Source of the DNA: Anaerococcus degeneri
GTDB lineage: Bacteria; Bacillota; Clostridia; Tissierellales; Peptoniphilaceae
Direction of reading: 5' to 3'
NCBI RefSeq assembly: GCF_017874475.1
Contig: NZ_JAGGLO010000002.1
Location: forward strand, 1-64,000
Length of the DNA: 64,000 nucleotides
A model generated the notes under the pieces. That model saw only the letters and a program-made list of their open reading frames with translations. It made no database searches and was not told where the DNA came from. Shown one piece after another: positions 1 to 8,653 of this stretch (its first letter is position 1; each line of letters opens with the position of its first letter). Position numbers and translations under genes: made by a program.

Positions 1-369
1 TTTTTTAGTTAAATCAGCAAATATGTGTTTTTTTACTTGATTAGAAATATTACAATGTTTATCAACTATTTTAGACTCAAGTAAGAAGTATTTATCACAA
101 GATTTACAAAACATTTTCTGTTTCTTTAAATCAATTAGTACAGGATGCTCACCTGCCCTAGAGCACCTTACAATAGATGATTTAAATCCGTACTTAATTA
201 GATTATGGTTTAAACCACAATGAGGGCAAACTTGATTAGAATATTTTAATTTAGCTGTTAGAATTGTATGAGTTACACCTTTAATAATTTTGTGATATAT
301 TACATCAGAAAAATTAAGGTTCTTATCTTTGATATTCAACAAATTTGTAATAAAATAATTGTTAGACAT
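1..369 (-). CDS. ISL3-family transposase, N-terminal part (cut by window edge)
   Basis: An open frame of 123 codons runs from an ATG at 369 off the left edge. It contains a C4-type zinc-binding pair (CPHCG near residue 58 and CKSC near residue 90), the arrangement at the N-terminus of ISL3-family transposases. The reading begins MSNNYFITNLLNIKDKN, and an SD-like AAAGGAG lies just upstream (minus strand). An IS-like terminus lies at 445-500, outside the start codon, as expected for an insertion-sequence end. The DDE catalytic domain would lie beyond the window, so intactness cannot be judged. The ISL3 assignment rests on family recall of the zinc finger and the terminal sequence. Confidence 0.8.
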   Translation of the reverse strand, partial: MSNNYFITNLLNIKDKNLNFSDVIYHKIIKGVTHTILTAKLKYSNQVCPHCGLNHNLIKYGFKSSIVRCSRAGEHPVLIDLKKQKMFCKSCDKYFLLESKIVDKHCNISNQVKKHIFADLTKK

Positions 370-444
370 ATTTAATCTCCTTTTTAATTTGTAGCTGATT
401 TAATTATAGGGTAAATGATTAAATATGTCTTCTTTTTTACTAGA

Positions 445-500
445 AAATCGTGCTGACAGAAGTTTCATCTACTTCTACCAACACGATTTATTATAGAACC
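445..500. repeat. ISL3-type terminal inverted repeat, subterminal hairpin
   Basis: Read on the minus strand, position 500 begins GGTTCTATAATAAATCGTG, which resembles ISL3/IS1167-type ends (GG-TCTTT...AAAT-GTG). Positions 445-463 and 471-489 form an imperfect 19-bp stem with three mismatches, all tolerable as G-U pairs, around a short loop. Such subterminal hairpins can block outside transcription into a transposase. The other IS end is outside the window, so no target-site duplication can be checked. Confidence 0.6.
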
Positions 501-510
501 AATTTTTTCA

Positions 511-553
511 ATAAAAAAGACTTACTCAACTGAATTTTGGTGAATAAGTCTTG
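511..553 (-). terminator. Intrinsic terminator of the gltX-sigma operon
   Basis: On the minus strand AAGACTTATTCA pairs with TGAGTAAGTCTT, followed by TTTTATT. It lies 14 bases after the sigma factor stop codon and closes the operon before the insertion sequence. Confidence 0.85.
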
Positions 554-566
554 TAATTAATATTTT

Positions 567-1589
567 TTATCCAATTGAATCTGAATAGTCTTTTAATTTG
601 CCCAAGGCCTGGTTTTCAATTTGTCTTATTCTCTCACGAGATAGGTCGTAAATTGCTCCAATTTGCTCTAGGGTCTTTGGTTTTTCGTTGTCTAGGCCGT
701 ACCTGTAGATTATTATTTGCTTTTCCCTTTCTGTTAGCTGGTCTAGGGCCTGCATTAGGAAGTTTTCCATGTCCTTTTCTAGGATTAGCATATCTACTGG
801 GGTTGACTCATCGCCTACCATATCCATTAGCTCATCACCTGTGGAATCCTCAGAGTCTAAGTTGATGTTTAAGGATGTGGAGTTTACTTGGTTTCTGTTG
901 ATTAGGAATAAATCATCTGCTTGTTTTTTGTTTATTCCTTCATTTTCCAAAATTCTATAAAGCTCTTCATCGCTTGCTTCTGGATTAGCCTTTAGAATTT
1001 GTTTTAATTTATTTAATTTTAAGTACTTACCTGCTGGTATTCTGATTGTATGTCCTTCTTTGTTGATGGCCTTTCTGATTGCCTTATCTATCCACTTGTA
1101 GGCGTAGGTTGTAAATTTGTAGCCTAGGGTAAGGTCAAATTTCTCTGCAGCCCTTATCATACCGAGCATGCCGGATTGGACCAAATCTTCTAGGTCTAGG
1201 TCGTTGCCGTGGGACCTAAAGAAATATGAGGCACGACTCCTTACAAGTCCTTGGTTTTTTTCAACAAGGGCTGAAAGAGCGTTTTGGTTGCCAAGTTGGA
1301 ATTGCTCCACTATCTCTTCGTTGTTTAGGTCAGATAATTTCATCATGTCCTTGCGTTTGATAGGGGCAAGGGAGGTGTTTACTCCCTTTTTGGCAGATCC
1401 AATTAGGTCATCATCATCGTCGAAGTCTTCGTCGTCTTCTTCAGAAATAATGTCTAGAATTTCTTCTTTTTGCTCATCGGTCATCGCATCTACAAGTTCG
1501 ATGAGCTCTTCCTCGCTCAAATCACTTGTATCAAGATAATCTCTAAGCTTTTCTAAATTTTCCTTATCTTTTAAATTTATTTTATCCAT
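567..1589 (-). CDS. Sigma-70 family RNA polymerase sigma factor with acidic N-terminus
   Basis: A 340-residue sigma factor that would direct RNA polymerase to a promoter class. Residues 1-75 are strongly acidic, with a run of Asp/Glu near 50-60. Region 2 spans about 95-175 (DLVQSGMLGMIRAAEKFD, then the aromatic-rich FTTYAYKWIDKAI), region 3 about 180-250, and region 4 about 275-335 ending in a primary-sigma-like helix-turn-helix (LSRERIRQIENQALGKLK). It is the last gene of the gltX-cysS-rlmB-yacP cluster, where Bacillus carries sigH, but it is far longer than SigH (about 215 aa) and its region 4 resembles SigA/group 2 factors. Region 1.1 is not the usual SigA type. Whether it is the housekeeping sigma or an alternative one cannot be decided here. 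Confidence 0.9.
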   Translation of the reverse strand: MDKINLKDKENLEKLRDYLDTSDLSEEELIELVDAMTDEQKEEILDIISEEDDEDFDDDDDLIGSAKKGVNTSLAPIKRKDMMKLSDLNNEEIVEQFQLGNQNALSALVEKNQGLVRSRASYFFRSHGNDLDLEDLVQSGMLGMIRAAEKFDLTLGYKFTTYAYKWIDKAIRKAINKEGHTIRIPAGKYLKLNKLKQILKANPEASDEELYRILENEGINKKQADDLFLINRNQVNSTSLNINLDSEDSTGDELMDMVGDESTPVDMLILEKDMENFLMQALDQLTEREKQIIIYRYGLDNEKPKTLEQIGAIYDLSRERIRQIENQALGKLKDYSDSIG

Positions 1590-1619
1590 CTTATCACCCG
1601 TTTGAATTTATTTACCCAC

Positions 1620-2144
1620 CTAGTCGTCTAGGTCTATTTTAAGCTCATCTAGCTTGGCTTTTAAGGCTTTGGAAATGGGATAGGCGTCGTAATTTTCGTT
1701 AAAATTCGCCTTCTTAGTTTTTTTGATCTTGGATCTTAATATATCAAGATCTGCCTTAAGCTCAAGGGCTGTCATCCTACTTGCACCCTTGACTAGGGCC
1801 ATGTTTTGTACTTGGCCGTCGTCTGTGACTACCTTTACATTGTGCCTTCTGGCAATCCTTGCTAGTTCCGCCTCAATGTAGGTATCTGCAGTTTGAAACC
1901 TCTTGGTAAAAACTATGATCATCCCGTATTTTTCTATGGTCGTCTCCTTGAGCCTATCAAGGTTGTAGGCGTCAAAAACAATGACCATTTTTTCCCCAGA
2001 TAAAAAGCTATATTCAGCCAAGTCTTCGATCAAATCTTCCCTGGCTGTTTCTAGACTTTCTCTGGCTGCCTCTCTGAGCTTTGGCCACTTGTTAATAACA
2101 TTGTAGCCATCGACATAGGTTATATTTTCCTTAATTAAAGCCAT
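1620..2144 (-). CDS. yacP: NYN-domain ribonuclease, YacP/Rae1 family
   Basis: A 174-residue NYN (PIN-like) domain protein. Acidic metal-ligand candidates are seen in VDGYNVINKWP near residue 11, VFDAYN near 56 and TDDGQV near 107, the spacing typical of YacP. In Bacillus the homologue Rae1 is a ribosome-associated endoribonuclease that cuts mRNA in the A site; that function is carried over by homology. Its start overlaps the end of rlmB by 14 bases and it precedes the sigma factor, the same order as rlmB-yacP-sigH in other Firmicutes. Length is normal. Confidence 0.88.
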   Translation of the reverse strand: MALIKENITYVDGYNVINKWPKLREAARESLETAREDLIEDLAEYSFLSGEKMVIVFDAYNLDRLKETTIEKYGMIIVFTKRFQTADTYIEAELARIARRHNVKVVTDDGQVQNMALVKGASRMTALELKADLDILRSKIKKTKKANFNENYDAYPISKALKAKLDELKIDLDD

Positions 2145-2835
2145 TTTGTCTTAAAACCTCATACATGGCAATTGCTGAGGCTACTGATGCATTTAAACTA
2201 TTTACAAAACCCTTCATCGGTATATTAATAAGTATATCACAATTTTCCCTAACAAGTCTAGATAGTCCCTTGCCTTCATTGCCAACTATCAAACAAACCT
2301 TGCCTTTAAGGTCCACTTGGTCTATTGGTGAAGAGGCTTCGCCAGCGAGTCCATAAACCCAAAAACCGGCTTCTTTGATTTCTTCTATGGCCCTGTTAAT
2401 ATTTTTAACCATGATTATATTAATATTGTTGATAGCACCAGCACTTGTTTTATAGACAATTGGGCTTACAGATGCACTCCTTCTTTCAGGAATGATTACC
2501 CCGTCAAAACCAAAGCTTTCTGCACTTCTAATTATGGCACCGAGGTTGTGAGGGTCTTCGATTTGGTCAAGGATTATAAGCCTTTGGTATTTAGAAATGT
2601 CCGATAGGTCCTTATACTGAAAAGATTCCGCCTCTACCATCACTCCCTGGTGGTTCATATCTATTTTATCAAAAAATCTCTTATCTACAAAATTTATCTC
2701 AACATTTGCCCTGTTAAGCTTAGAAATAATCTCGTCTACAATCTTAGAATTTTGCTTGATTACAAAAGCCTTATAGATTTTAACACCCGAATCAATGGCG
2801 TCGATTACAGGTTTTCTGCCGTAAATCTTATCCAT
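2131..2835 (-). CDS. rlmB: 23S rRNA 2'-O-methyltransferase RlmB (SpoU/TrmH family)
   Basis: A SpoU-family methyltransferase predicted to methylate a guanosine of 23S rRNA with SAM. The N-terminal substrate-binding part begins MDKIYGRKPVIDAI. Motif 1 is NLGAIIRSAESFGFDGVI, motif 2 is IVGNEGKGLS and motif 3 is NSLNASVASAIAMYEVLRQ, together forming the knotted SAM site. The start at 2835 is an ATG sharing one base with the cysS stop (TGATG), with a purine-rich ribosome site inside cysS. A GTG five codons upstream (2850) is possible but less likely. The neighbouring mrnC gene of the Bacillus cluster is absent here. Confidence 0.92.
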   Translation of the reverse strand: MDKIYGRKPVIDAIDSGVKIYKAFVIKQNSKIVDEIISKLNRANVEINFVDKRFFDKIDMNHQGVMVEAESFQYKDLSDISKYQRLIILDQIEDPHNLGAIIRSAESFGFDGVIIPERRSASVSPIVYKTSAGAINNINIIMVKNINRAIEEIKEAGFWVYGLAGEASSPIDQVDLKGKVCLIVGNEGKGLSRLVRENCDILINIPMKGFVNSLNASVASAIAMYEVLRQNGFN

Positions 2836-4253
2836 CAGCCTATCTCCCACTTGGTACCTTCTCTGGTATCCTTGAGGATGATGCCCATTTCCTTTAGGTC
2901 ATCACGGATCTTATCAGCTGTGGCAAAATCTCTATTTTTCTTAGCTGCGTTTCTCTCTGCGATTTTTTCTTCTATAAAGGCCTCGTCTACTTGGCTTTCT
3001 TTTTTCTTTGCTAGAAGTCCAAGGACATCATAGAGCCTTTTATAAAGGTCGAAAGTTTTTTCTACAAAGTCCTTAGAAGAATCTCCGTCTAAGTTTGTAT
3101 TTATAAACTTCGCAAGGTCAAATAAAACTGTAATGGCATCTGCTGTATTTAGGTCATCTTCCATTACACTTACAAATTCATTTTCTTTGACATCTAAGAT
3201 TTGAAGTAAATTATTTTCTCTATCTGAGATTTCTTTTTCGCTTGCATTTGAAAGAAGGTCTTCGGCCTTAAAATAGGCATTATTTAGCCTATCTAGGGAA
3301 GCTTGGGCCTGGTCTATTATTTCCTTGGTAAAGTTAATTGGCTGCCTATAAGAAGTTGTGAGAAGCCAAAATCTGATAGTCATCAGGTCGTATTCCTTCT
3401 TGATATCATCAAGGGTAAAGAAATTACCAACAGACTTACTCATCTTTGACCCATTTACCTGGATCATCCCGTTGTGCATCCAATAGTTTGCAAATTTCAC
3501 GTCATTTAGGGCTTCAGATTGGGCGATTTCGTTTTCGTGGTGAGGAAATTCCAAATCTTCCCCGCCAGCGTGGATGTCGATTGTATCTCCAAGGATTTTC
3601 TTATTCATGGTTGAACATTCTATATGCCAACCTGGTCTGCCCTTGCCCCATGGTGAATCCCAAGCAACCTCGCCGTCAAGTTTAGTTGCCTTCCACAAGG
3701 TGAAGTCTGCAGGATTTTTCTTCTTGCCTGCGTCCTTATCATCTAATCTCTGGCTTGCTCCATGGACTAGGTCATCAAGATTTTTCCTTGATAATTTACC
3801 GTAATCGGCTTTTTTGCTCACATCAAAGTAAACATCCCCGTCAGATGCATAGGCCATGCCCTTATCGATTAGACCCTTTACGAAATCGATAATATCATCC
3901 ATAACCTCGGTTGCCCTTGGGTGGATGGTGTCTTCTTCGTCTAGGTTTAGAGCCTTGGCGTCTGTCATGTATTGAGCAATGTAGCGGTCTGTGACTTCCT
4001 TAGTTGTGATGCCTTCTTCGATAGATTTTTTGATTATCTTATCGTCAACATCTGTGAAGTTTACAACATAGGTCACATCATAGCCCCTGTATTGGGCAAA
4101 GCGCCTAAAGGTATCAAAAATTACCAAAGGCCTTGCGTTTCCTATGTGCATATAGTCATAAACTGTAGGTCCGCAGACGTACATTTTTATTTTGTTTTCT
4201 TCAATTGGTTTAAATACTTCCTTAGTTCTGCTAAGAGTATTGTAAATCTTCAT
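2835..4253 (-). CDS. cysS: Cysteinyl-tRNA synthetase
   Basis: A class I aminoacyl-tRNA synthetase charging tRNA-Cys in the cytoplasm. The first zinc-ligand region reads MYVCGPTVYDYMHIGNARP (residues 24-42) and contains the HIGH-type motif HIGN. Further zinc ligands are in WHIECS (about 205) and HHENEIAQSEA. The KMSKS loop is KMSKSVGN (about 268). Length 472 matches the family. The ATG overlaps the gltX stop by one base (TAATG), so translation is coupled. The cysE gene often found between gltX and cysS is missing. Confidence 0.97.
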   Translation of the reverse strand: MKIYNTLSRTKEVFKPIEENKIKMYVCGPTVYDYMHIGNARPLVIFDTFRRFAQYRGYDVTYVVNFTDVDDKIIKKSIEEGITTKEVTDRYIAQYMTDAKALNLDEEDTIHPRATEVMDDIIDFVKGLIDKGMAYASDGDVYFDVSKKADYGKLSRKNLDDLVHGASQRLDDKDAGKKKNPADFTLWKATKLDGEVAWDSPWGKGRPGWHIECSTMNKKILGDTIDIHAGGEDLEFPHHENEIAQSEALNDVKFANYWMHNGMIQVNGSKMSKSVGNFFTLDDIKKEYDLMTIRFWLLTTSYRQPINFTKEIIDQAQASLDRLNNAYFKAEDLLSNASEKEISDRENNLLQILDVKENEFVSVMEDDLNTADAITVLFDLAKFINTNLDGDSSKDFVEKTFDLYKRLYDVLGLLAKKKESQVDEAFIEEKIAERNAAKKNRDFATADKIRDDLKEMGIILKDTREGTKWEIG

Positions 4254-5734
4254 TAAAAATTATCCCTTACGTATTCTAGCCTATCCTTAATTAGGTCTTT
4301 GCCCATAATTAAGAAGGCATTTGATAAATCTGGTCCGTGAACTGATCCTGTAACTGCTGCCCTTACTGGGAACCAAAGGTTCTTGCCCTTGATGCCTGTT
4401 TCTTTTTGTATAGTCTTCATTACTGATTTGGCGAATTCTTGGTCAATTTCATCTATTTCATCTAAGTGGTTTAAAAATGCAGCAAATAAAGTTTTGGCTT
4501 CATCTGTTGAAATTGCTTCTTTTGCGTCATCGTCATATTCTATTTCATCACTCTTGATATAGTAGTTTTTAGCAAGTTTTGGTGCATCTGAGAACTTATC
4601 AATGGCTGATTGCCATGTTTCTGCAAGGAGAACTAATTTGTCGTGGTCATAAGACTCGTCAATTAATCCAGCCTTAATCATGTATGGCTTGATGTCTTCT
4701 GCAAGGATTTCTGGAGATAAGTCTCTTACATAGTGGCCATTGACCCAGTCAAGTTTTTTCTTATCAAAAACAGCACCAGTTTTATTTACCCTATCAAAGT
4801 CAAATTGTTTGGCGAGCTCTTCCATGGTGAAGATTTCTTCTTCGCTATCTGGTGACCAACCAAGAAGTGAAAGGAAGTTTATTAGGCCTTCTGGCATGTA
4901 ACCTTCTTCGATAAAGTCTTCTACCATGCCGTCGCCGTTTCTCTTTGAATATTTTTTGTGGTCCTTATTTAAAACTGTAGGTAGGTGGATATATTCTGGA
5001 GCATCCCAGCCAAAGGCTTCGTAAAGATAAACGTGCTTTGGTGTTGATGAAATCCACTCATCTCCACGAACAACATGGGTAATTCCCATCAAATGGTCGT
5101 CTACAACTACAGCAAAATGGTAGGTTGGGAAACCATCTCTTTTTATAAGGACTTGATCATCTTGATCGTCAGTATTGAAGGTAATTTTGCCCTTAATCCT
5201 GTCGTTAAAAGAAATATCGTAGTCTTTTGGCAATTTTAGTCTAACTGTGTATTCTTCACCATTTGCTACTCTTTGTTTGGCTTCTTCTAGAGGGATAGAC
5301 CTGCAAAGTCCGTCGTATTTTGGTGTAAGACCATCAGCTTTCATTTGGTCTCTGACCTTATCCACTCTTTCTTGAGAGCAGAAGCAATAGTAAGCCTTGC
5401 CTTCTTCGATCAATTGGTCGATGTATTTGTTATAGATACCTTTTTCCACCCTTTCAGATTGGATATATGGACCAAAATCGCCTTTTTCTGTAACATGGCC
5501 GTTTTCATCGAGCATAACACCTTCGTCGATTTCAACTCCTGACCATTTTAGGGCCTTAAGTAGATTTTCCAAAGCGCCTTCTACAAACCTGGTCCTGTCT
5601 GTATCTTCTATTCTCAAAATCATCTTGCCACCAGTATGTCTTGCGTATAGGTAATTGAATAGGGCTGTCCTAAGGCCGCCTATATGCAAATATCCTGTTG
5701 GAGATGGGGCAAATCTTACTCTAACTTCACTCAT
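4253..5734 (-). CDS. gltX: Glutamyl-tRNA synthetase
   Basis: A class I synthetase charging tRNA-Glu. The HIGH-type motif is in FAPSPTGYLHIGGLRTAL (residues 8-25) and the KMSKS-type loop reads KYSKRNGD (about 258). Length 493 is normal. It heads the coupled operon and is preceded by a promoter (5835-5863) and a roughly 90-nt leader with a hairpin. Whether it is discriminating or also charges tRNA-Gln cannot be told without knowing if gatCAB or glnS exists elsewhere. Confidence 0.97.
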   Translation of the reverse strand: MSEVRVRFAPSPTGYLHIGGLRTALFNYLYARHTGGKMILRIEDTDRTRFVEGALENLLKALKWSGVEIDEGVMLDENGHVTEKGDFGPYIQSERVEKGIYNKYIDQLIEEGKAYYCFCSQERVDKVRDQMKADGLTPKYDGLCRSIPLEEAKQRVANGEEYTVRLKLPKDYDISFNDRIKGKITFNTDDQDDQVLIKRDGFPTYHFAVVVDDHLMGITHVVRGDEWISSTPKHVYLYEAFGWDAPEYIHLPTVLNKDHKKYSKRNGDGMVEDFIEEGYMPEGLINFLSLLGWSPDSEEEIFTMEELAKQFDFDRVNKTGAVFDKKKLDWVNGHYVRDLSPEILAEDIKPYMIKAGLIDESYDHDKLVLLAETWQSAIDKFSDAPKLAKNYYIKSDEIEYDDDAKEAISTDEAKTLFAAFLNHLDEIDEIDQEFAKSVMKTIQKETGIKGKNLWFPVRAAVTGSVHGPDLSNAFLIMGKDLIKDRLEYVRDNF

Positions 5735-5791
5735 TAATAACTCCTTTTAGTTTTCTTTTTAAATTATTCTTTTAGATGGATAAGTAAATAA

Positions 5792-5808
5792 GGGAAGTAA
5801 AACTTCCC
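5792..5808 (-). other. Hairpin in the gltX leader
   Basis: GGGAAGT and ACTTCCC flank a 3-base loop inside the predicted gltX leader, followed on the minus strand by TTATTTACTT. It could be a weak attenuator or an mRNA-stabilising hairpin. No T-box core sequence is visible. Confidence 0.5.
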
Positions 5809-5834
5809 CCACAAACTTAACCTTAACTCATCTA

Positions 5835-5863
5835 ATTATAACATCTATTACTACAAAAATCAA
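5835..5863 (-). promoter_or_regulatory. Promoter of the gltX operon
   Basis: On the minus strand TTGATT (5858-5863), 17 bases, then TATAAT (5835-5840). The predicted start near 5828 gives a leader of about 94 nt before gltX. Confidence 0.7.
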
Positions 5864-5877
5864 CCTTGTCAAGGTTG
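5861..5877 (-). terminator. Hairpin terminator after the IIB-like gene
   Basis: CAACCTT and AAGGTTG form a 7-bp stem with a 3-base loop, followed on the minus strand by ATTTTTG. It lies 35 bases beyond the stop at 5912 and overlaps the -35 box of the gltX promoter. Confidence 0.6.
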
Positions 5878-5911
5878 AAAATTGTTTTTTTGATAAATTT
5901 TTGGTTTTTTA

Positions 5912-6370
5912 TTAAATTATTTTTTCTTCTTTATCATTTATCGAGGTTTTTATGAATATTCTTGAACCTTGGTCTTTGATTTTTTCAAAAATTCTCATAT
6001 CCTCATCATCTACCGCCACCATTTCTGTCAAGGATTTTTTGCCAATTGAAAGATGGATTATGCCAACATTTATTTCCTTGATTTGGGCTCCAAAGTCAAT
6101 AATTTTTTCAAGATCTCCTGTATTTTCAACAAGAAGGAAATAATCTCCAGGATTCTTATCAAGAAAATCTTTTACCTCTCCAACCTTTAGGTAGGTTGAC
6201 TCTATGAAATCTGGAATTGTAAGATCCATGACCTCGACCCTAATAGGATCTTCCGCTGTTGTGTCATTGGCAATGATTACTTTTTTTAGATTGTAAGCAC
6301 CACACCAATCTTCAACAACACTGGCATTTGCTAGTCTTGAATCAATTCTTGCAAGAGAAATTTTTCCCAT
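5912..6370 (-). CDS. PTS IIB-like protein (mannose family) lacking the phosphorylated histidine
   Basis: A 152-residue protein with the fold signature of mannose/sorbose-family PTS IIB domains: RIDSRLANASVVEDW at 9-23, then IIANDTTAEDP near 33-43, and GDYFLLVENTGDLEKII mid-protein. Active IIB proteins read RIDDRLIHGQVV with the phosphate-accepting His; here the aligned residue is Asn (RLANAS), so phosphotransfer is unlikely. No IIA, IIC or IID gene is adjacent. The ATG overlaps the HAD phosphatase stop by one base (TGATG), so the two are translated together. A regulatory or sugar-sensing role is a guess; the function is unknown. Confidence 0.75.
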   Translation of the reverse strand: MGKISLARIDSRLANASVVEDWCGAYNLKKVIIANDTTAEDPIRVEVMDLTIPDFIESTYLKVGEVKDFLDKNPGDYFLLVENTGDLEKIIDFGAQIKEINVGIIHLSIGKKSLTEMVAVDDEDMRIFEKIKDQGSRIFIKTSINDKEEKII

Positions 6371-7017
6371 CAGGCCCTCCTAATTACCATTTCGCTTGGA
6401 TCATCAATTATTAGGTCAGGTTTTGCATCTTCAAGAACTTTCCTATCCCTAAAACCCCAAGAGACTCCAACAGTGAAGATTCCGGCGTTTTTTCCGCACT
6501 TCATATCTACTTCGCTGTCGCCAAAATAAATTATATCAGAAAAATCTACATCAAACTTTTCCTTAAGGATCATAATCCCTTCTGGCGATGGTTTTCTCTG
6601 GTAGTCTTCCCTATAGCCTAAAATATCATCAAAATATCCTTCACCAAATACAACAGGAATGACTTTTTTGCAAGTTTCATCTGGTTTATTTGAAAAACAA
6701 ACAAGGGGCTTTCCCGTTTTCTTAAGCTCATCAAGGGCCTCTTTTACCCCATCATAGGCCTTGGTAAGGTAGGCAGGATTATCATCGTAGGCCTTGATAT
6801 AGAAATCTAGAAAATTTTTCCTATAATCTTTATCTTTACTTGCTCCAACATAATCTAGGACTTTTTCACATAAAACAACAGGTCCATTACCAACGAAGGA
6901 TTCAATCCTATTTTTTTCACAGGCTGGCAAGGCAAATTTTTTTAAGCTTTCATTTATAAAATAAGAAATGGTATCTATTGTGTATAACAAGGTACCGTCA
7001 ATATCAAATATATACAT
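6370..7017 (-). CDS. HAD-superfamily phosphatase (phosphoglycolate phosphatase-like)
   Basis: A subclass IA HAD hydrolase of 216 residues. Motif I is FDIDGTLL at the N-terminus, motif II CFSNKPD, the motif III region KPSPEG and motif IV FGDSEVDMKCGKNAG. The cap domain has the all-helical pattern of Gph/PGP-like enzymes, so a small phosphate ester is the likely substrate. The frame is open 52 codons further upstream, but that extension overlaps the divergent pncB promoter region and start. The ATG at 7017 has GAGG at proper spacing and puts the Asp nucleophile at its usual place. Confidence 0.88.
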   Translation of the reverse strand: MYIFDIDGTLLYTIDTISYFINESLKKFALPACEKNRIESFVGNGPVVLCEKVLDYVGASKDKDYRKNFLDFYIKAYDDNPAYLTKAYDGVKEALDELKKTGKPLVCFSNKPDETCKKVIPVVFGEGYFDDILGYREDYQRKPSPEGIMILKEKFDVDFSDIIYFGDSEVDMKCGKNAGIFTVGVSWGFRDRKVLEDAKPDLIIDDPSEMVIRRA

Positions 7018-7147
7018 TTCATCCTCACTTTTTTCTATTATTGTACTTTTCTTTGTAAATTTGCCTATAGGTAAATATTTAAAGAAAGTTTTGACTTTTA
7101 GGGTATAAATATTGGTAAGATAATTAACTGAAAATAAGAAGGAGCTT

Positions 7148-8590
7148 ATGAAAGAGATTAGAAACCTAACCATGCTTAGCGATTTTTATGAATTTACTAT
7201 GGCCAATGGTTATTATGAAAACGGAATGAAAGATACAGTCGCTGTCTTTGACGCCTTTTACAGGAAAAACCCAGACGGCGGTGGCTATGCAATTTTTGCA
7301 GGGTTAAACGATATAATTTCCTATATCAAAAATCTCCATTTCACTGACGAAGATATTGAATATTTCAAGGCCCAGGGTGGTTTTTCTGAAGGATTTTTAG
7401 AATATTTGAGAAATTTCAAATTTACAGGCGACGTTTATGCCTTTCCTGAAGGATCAGTTATGTTTCCAGGAGAGCCAATCATCACTGTCAAGGCCCCAAT
7501 CATAGAGTGTTCTATAATTGAAACCTATTTGCTTTTGTCAATGAATTTTAATTCACTAATTGCAACTAAGACCAACAGGATTGTTAACTCTGCAGGTGAC
7601 AGACTTGTAATGGAATTTGGTGCCAGACGTGCCCAGGGAGCCGATGCCTCTATTACTGGAGCCAGGGCTGCCTACATCGCAGGTGCCCCAATCACATCCA
7701 ACACTTATTCAGCAAAAAAATACGGTTTTAAGGCATCTGGAACTATGGCCCACTCTTGGATTCAAGCCTTTGATACTGAGTACGAGGCCTTTAAAACCTA
7801 CGCAAAAATGTATCCAGAAAATTGCATACTTTTAATCGATACCTACGATACACTTGAATCTGGTCTTGTTAATGCCATGAAGGTCTTTAAAGAAGAATTA
7901 GTCCCAAAGGGCCTTACAGGTGGAGTGAGAATCGACTCAGGAGACCTCGCTTACCTTTCTAAGGAAGTCAGGAAAAGACTTGATGAGAATGGTTTTGAGG
8001 ACTTTAAGATTGTGGCATCAAATTCCTTAGATGAATTTAAAATCGAATCCCTTTTGGCCCAAGGAGCAAAAATCGACTCTTTTGGTATAGGTGAAAGGCT
8101 AATTACAGCCAAGTCTGACCCAGTTTTTGGTGGAGTTTATAAGCTTGTGGCTATTGAAAAAGATGGGGACCTTGAAGCAAAAATCAAAGTCTCTGAAAAT
8201 GTAGAAAAAATTACAACACCAGGCTTTAAGAAGGTCTACAGGCTCTATGACGCTGAAACTGGCAAGGCCGAGGCTGATTATATAGCCCTAAGGGATGAGG
8301 AAGTCGACGATTCCGAACCTCTAGTAATCTTTGACCCACTTTTCACTTGGAAGATGAAAAAAATGAAAAATTACAAGGCTAGAGAGATGCAAGTTAAAAT
8401 CTTCGAAAAAGGTAAGCTAGTCTACGAGGAACCTTCCCTGGAAAAAATCGCCGCCTATAGAAAAGAAGAAGTCGCAAGCCTTTGGGACGAAGTTAAGAGG
8501 TATGATGCCCCACACAATTATTACGTAGACCTTTCCCAAAAACTTTGGAATTTGAAACAAAAACTAATTTTGGAAGCAAAATCAAAATAG
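7148..8590 (+). CDS. pncB: Nicotinate phosphoribosyltransferase
   Basis: A 480-residue type II phosphoribosyltransferase making nicotinate mononucleotide from nicotinate and PRPP for NAD salvage. The N-terminal MLSDFYEFTMANGYY signature, the central EFGARRAQG with its conserved substrate-site residues, the GTMAHSWIQ loop, and the later GVRIDSGDLAYLS and FGIGERLITA loops of the beta-barrel are all present. Start ATG has AAGGAG upstream. It is transcribed divergently from the HAD/IIB pair and ends in a strong terminator. Confidence 0.96.
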   Translation: MKEIRNLTMLSDFYEFTMANGYYENGMKDTVAVFDAFYRKNPDGGGYAIFAGLNDIISYIKNLHFTDEDIEYFKAQGGFSEGFLEYLRNFKFTGDVYAFPEGSVMFPGEPIITVKAPIIECSIIETYLLLSMNFNSLIATKTNRIVNSAGDRLVMEFGARRAQGADASITGARAAYIAGAPITSNTYSAKKYGFKASGTMAHSWIQAFDTEYEAFKTYAKMYPENCILLIDTYDTLESGLVNAMKVFKEELVPKGLTGGVRIDSGDLAYLSKEVRKRLDENGFEDFKIVASNSLDEFKIESLLAQGAKIDSFGIGERLITAKSDPVFGGVYKLVAIEKDGDLEAKIKVSENVEKITTPGFKKVYRLYDAETGKAEADYIALRDEEVDDSEPLVIFDPLFTWKMKKMKNYKAREMQVKIFEKGKLVYEEPSLEKIAAYRKEEVASLWDEVKRYDAPHNYYVDLSQKLWNLKQKLILEAKSK

Positions 8591-8596
8591 AAAAAA

Positions 8597-8633
8597 AGAA
8601 CAGTAAATCTTTTGTGGTTTACTGTTCTTTACA
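8597..8633 (+). terminator. Terminator of pncB
   Basis: AGAACAGTAAA and TTTACTGTTCT form an 11-bp stem around a 10-base loop starting 6 bases after the pncB stop. A-rich and T-rich flanks could make it bidirectional, also serving the convergent gene at 8654. Confidence 0.85.
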
Positions 8634-8653
8634 TTTGTCTTTTTTATCGTTTT

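Noticed and set aside
5735-5834. T-box leader in front of gltX
   Set aside because: No AG-bulge or TGGNACCGCG-type antiterminator sequence; only a simple hairpin is present.
7017-7173. N-terminal extension of the HAD phosphatase up to 7173
   Set aside because: The extension overlaps the pncB start and promoter and has no ribosome site, while the ATG at 7017 has one and gives the normal HAD start.
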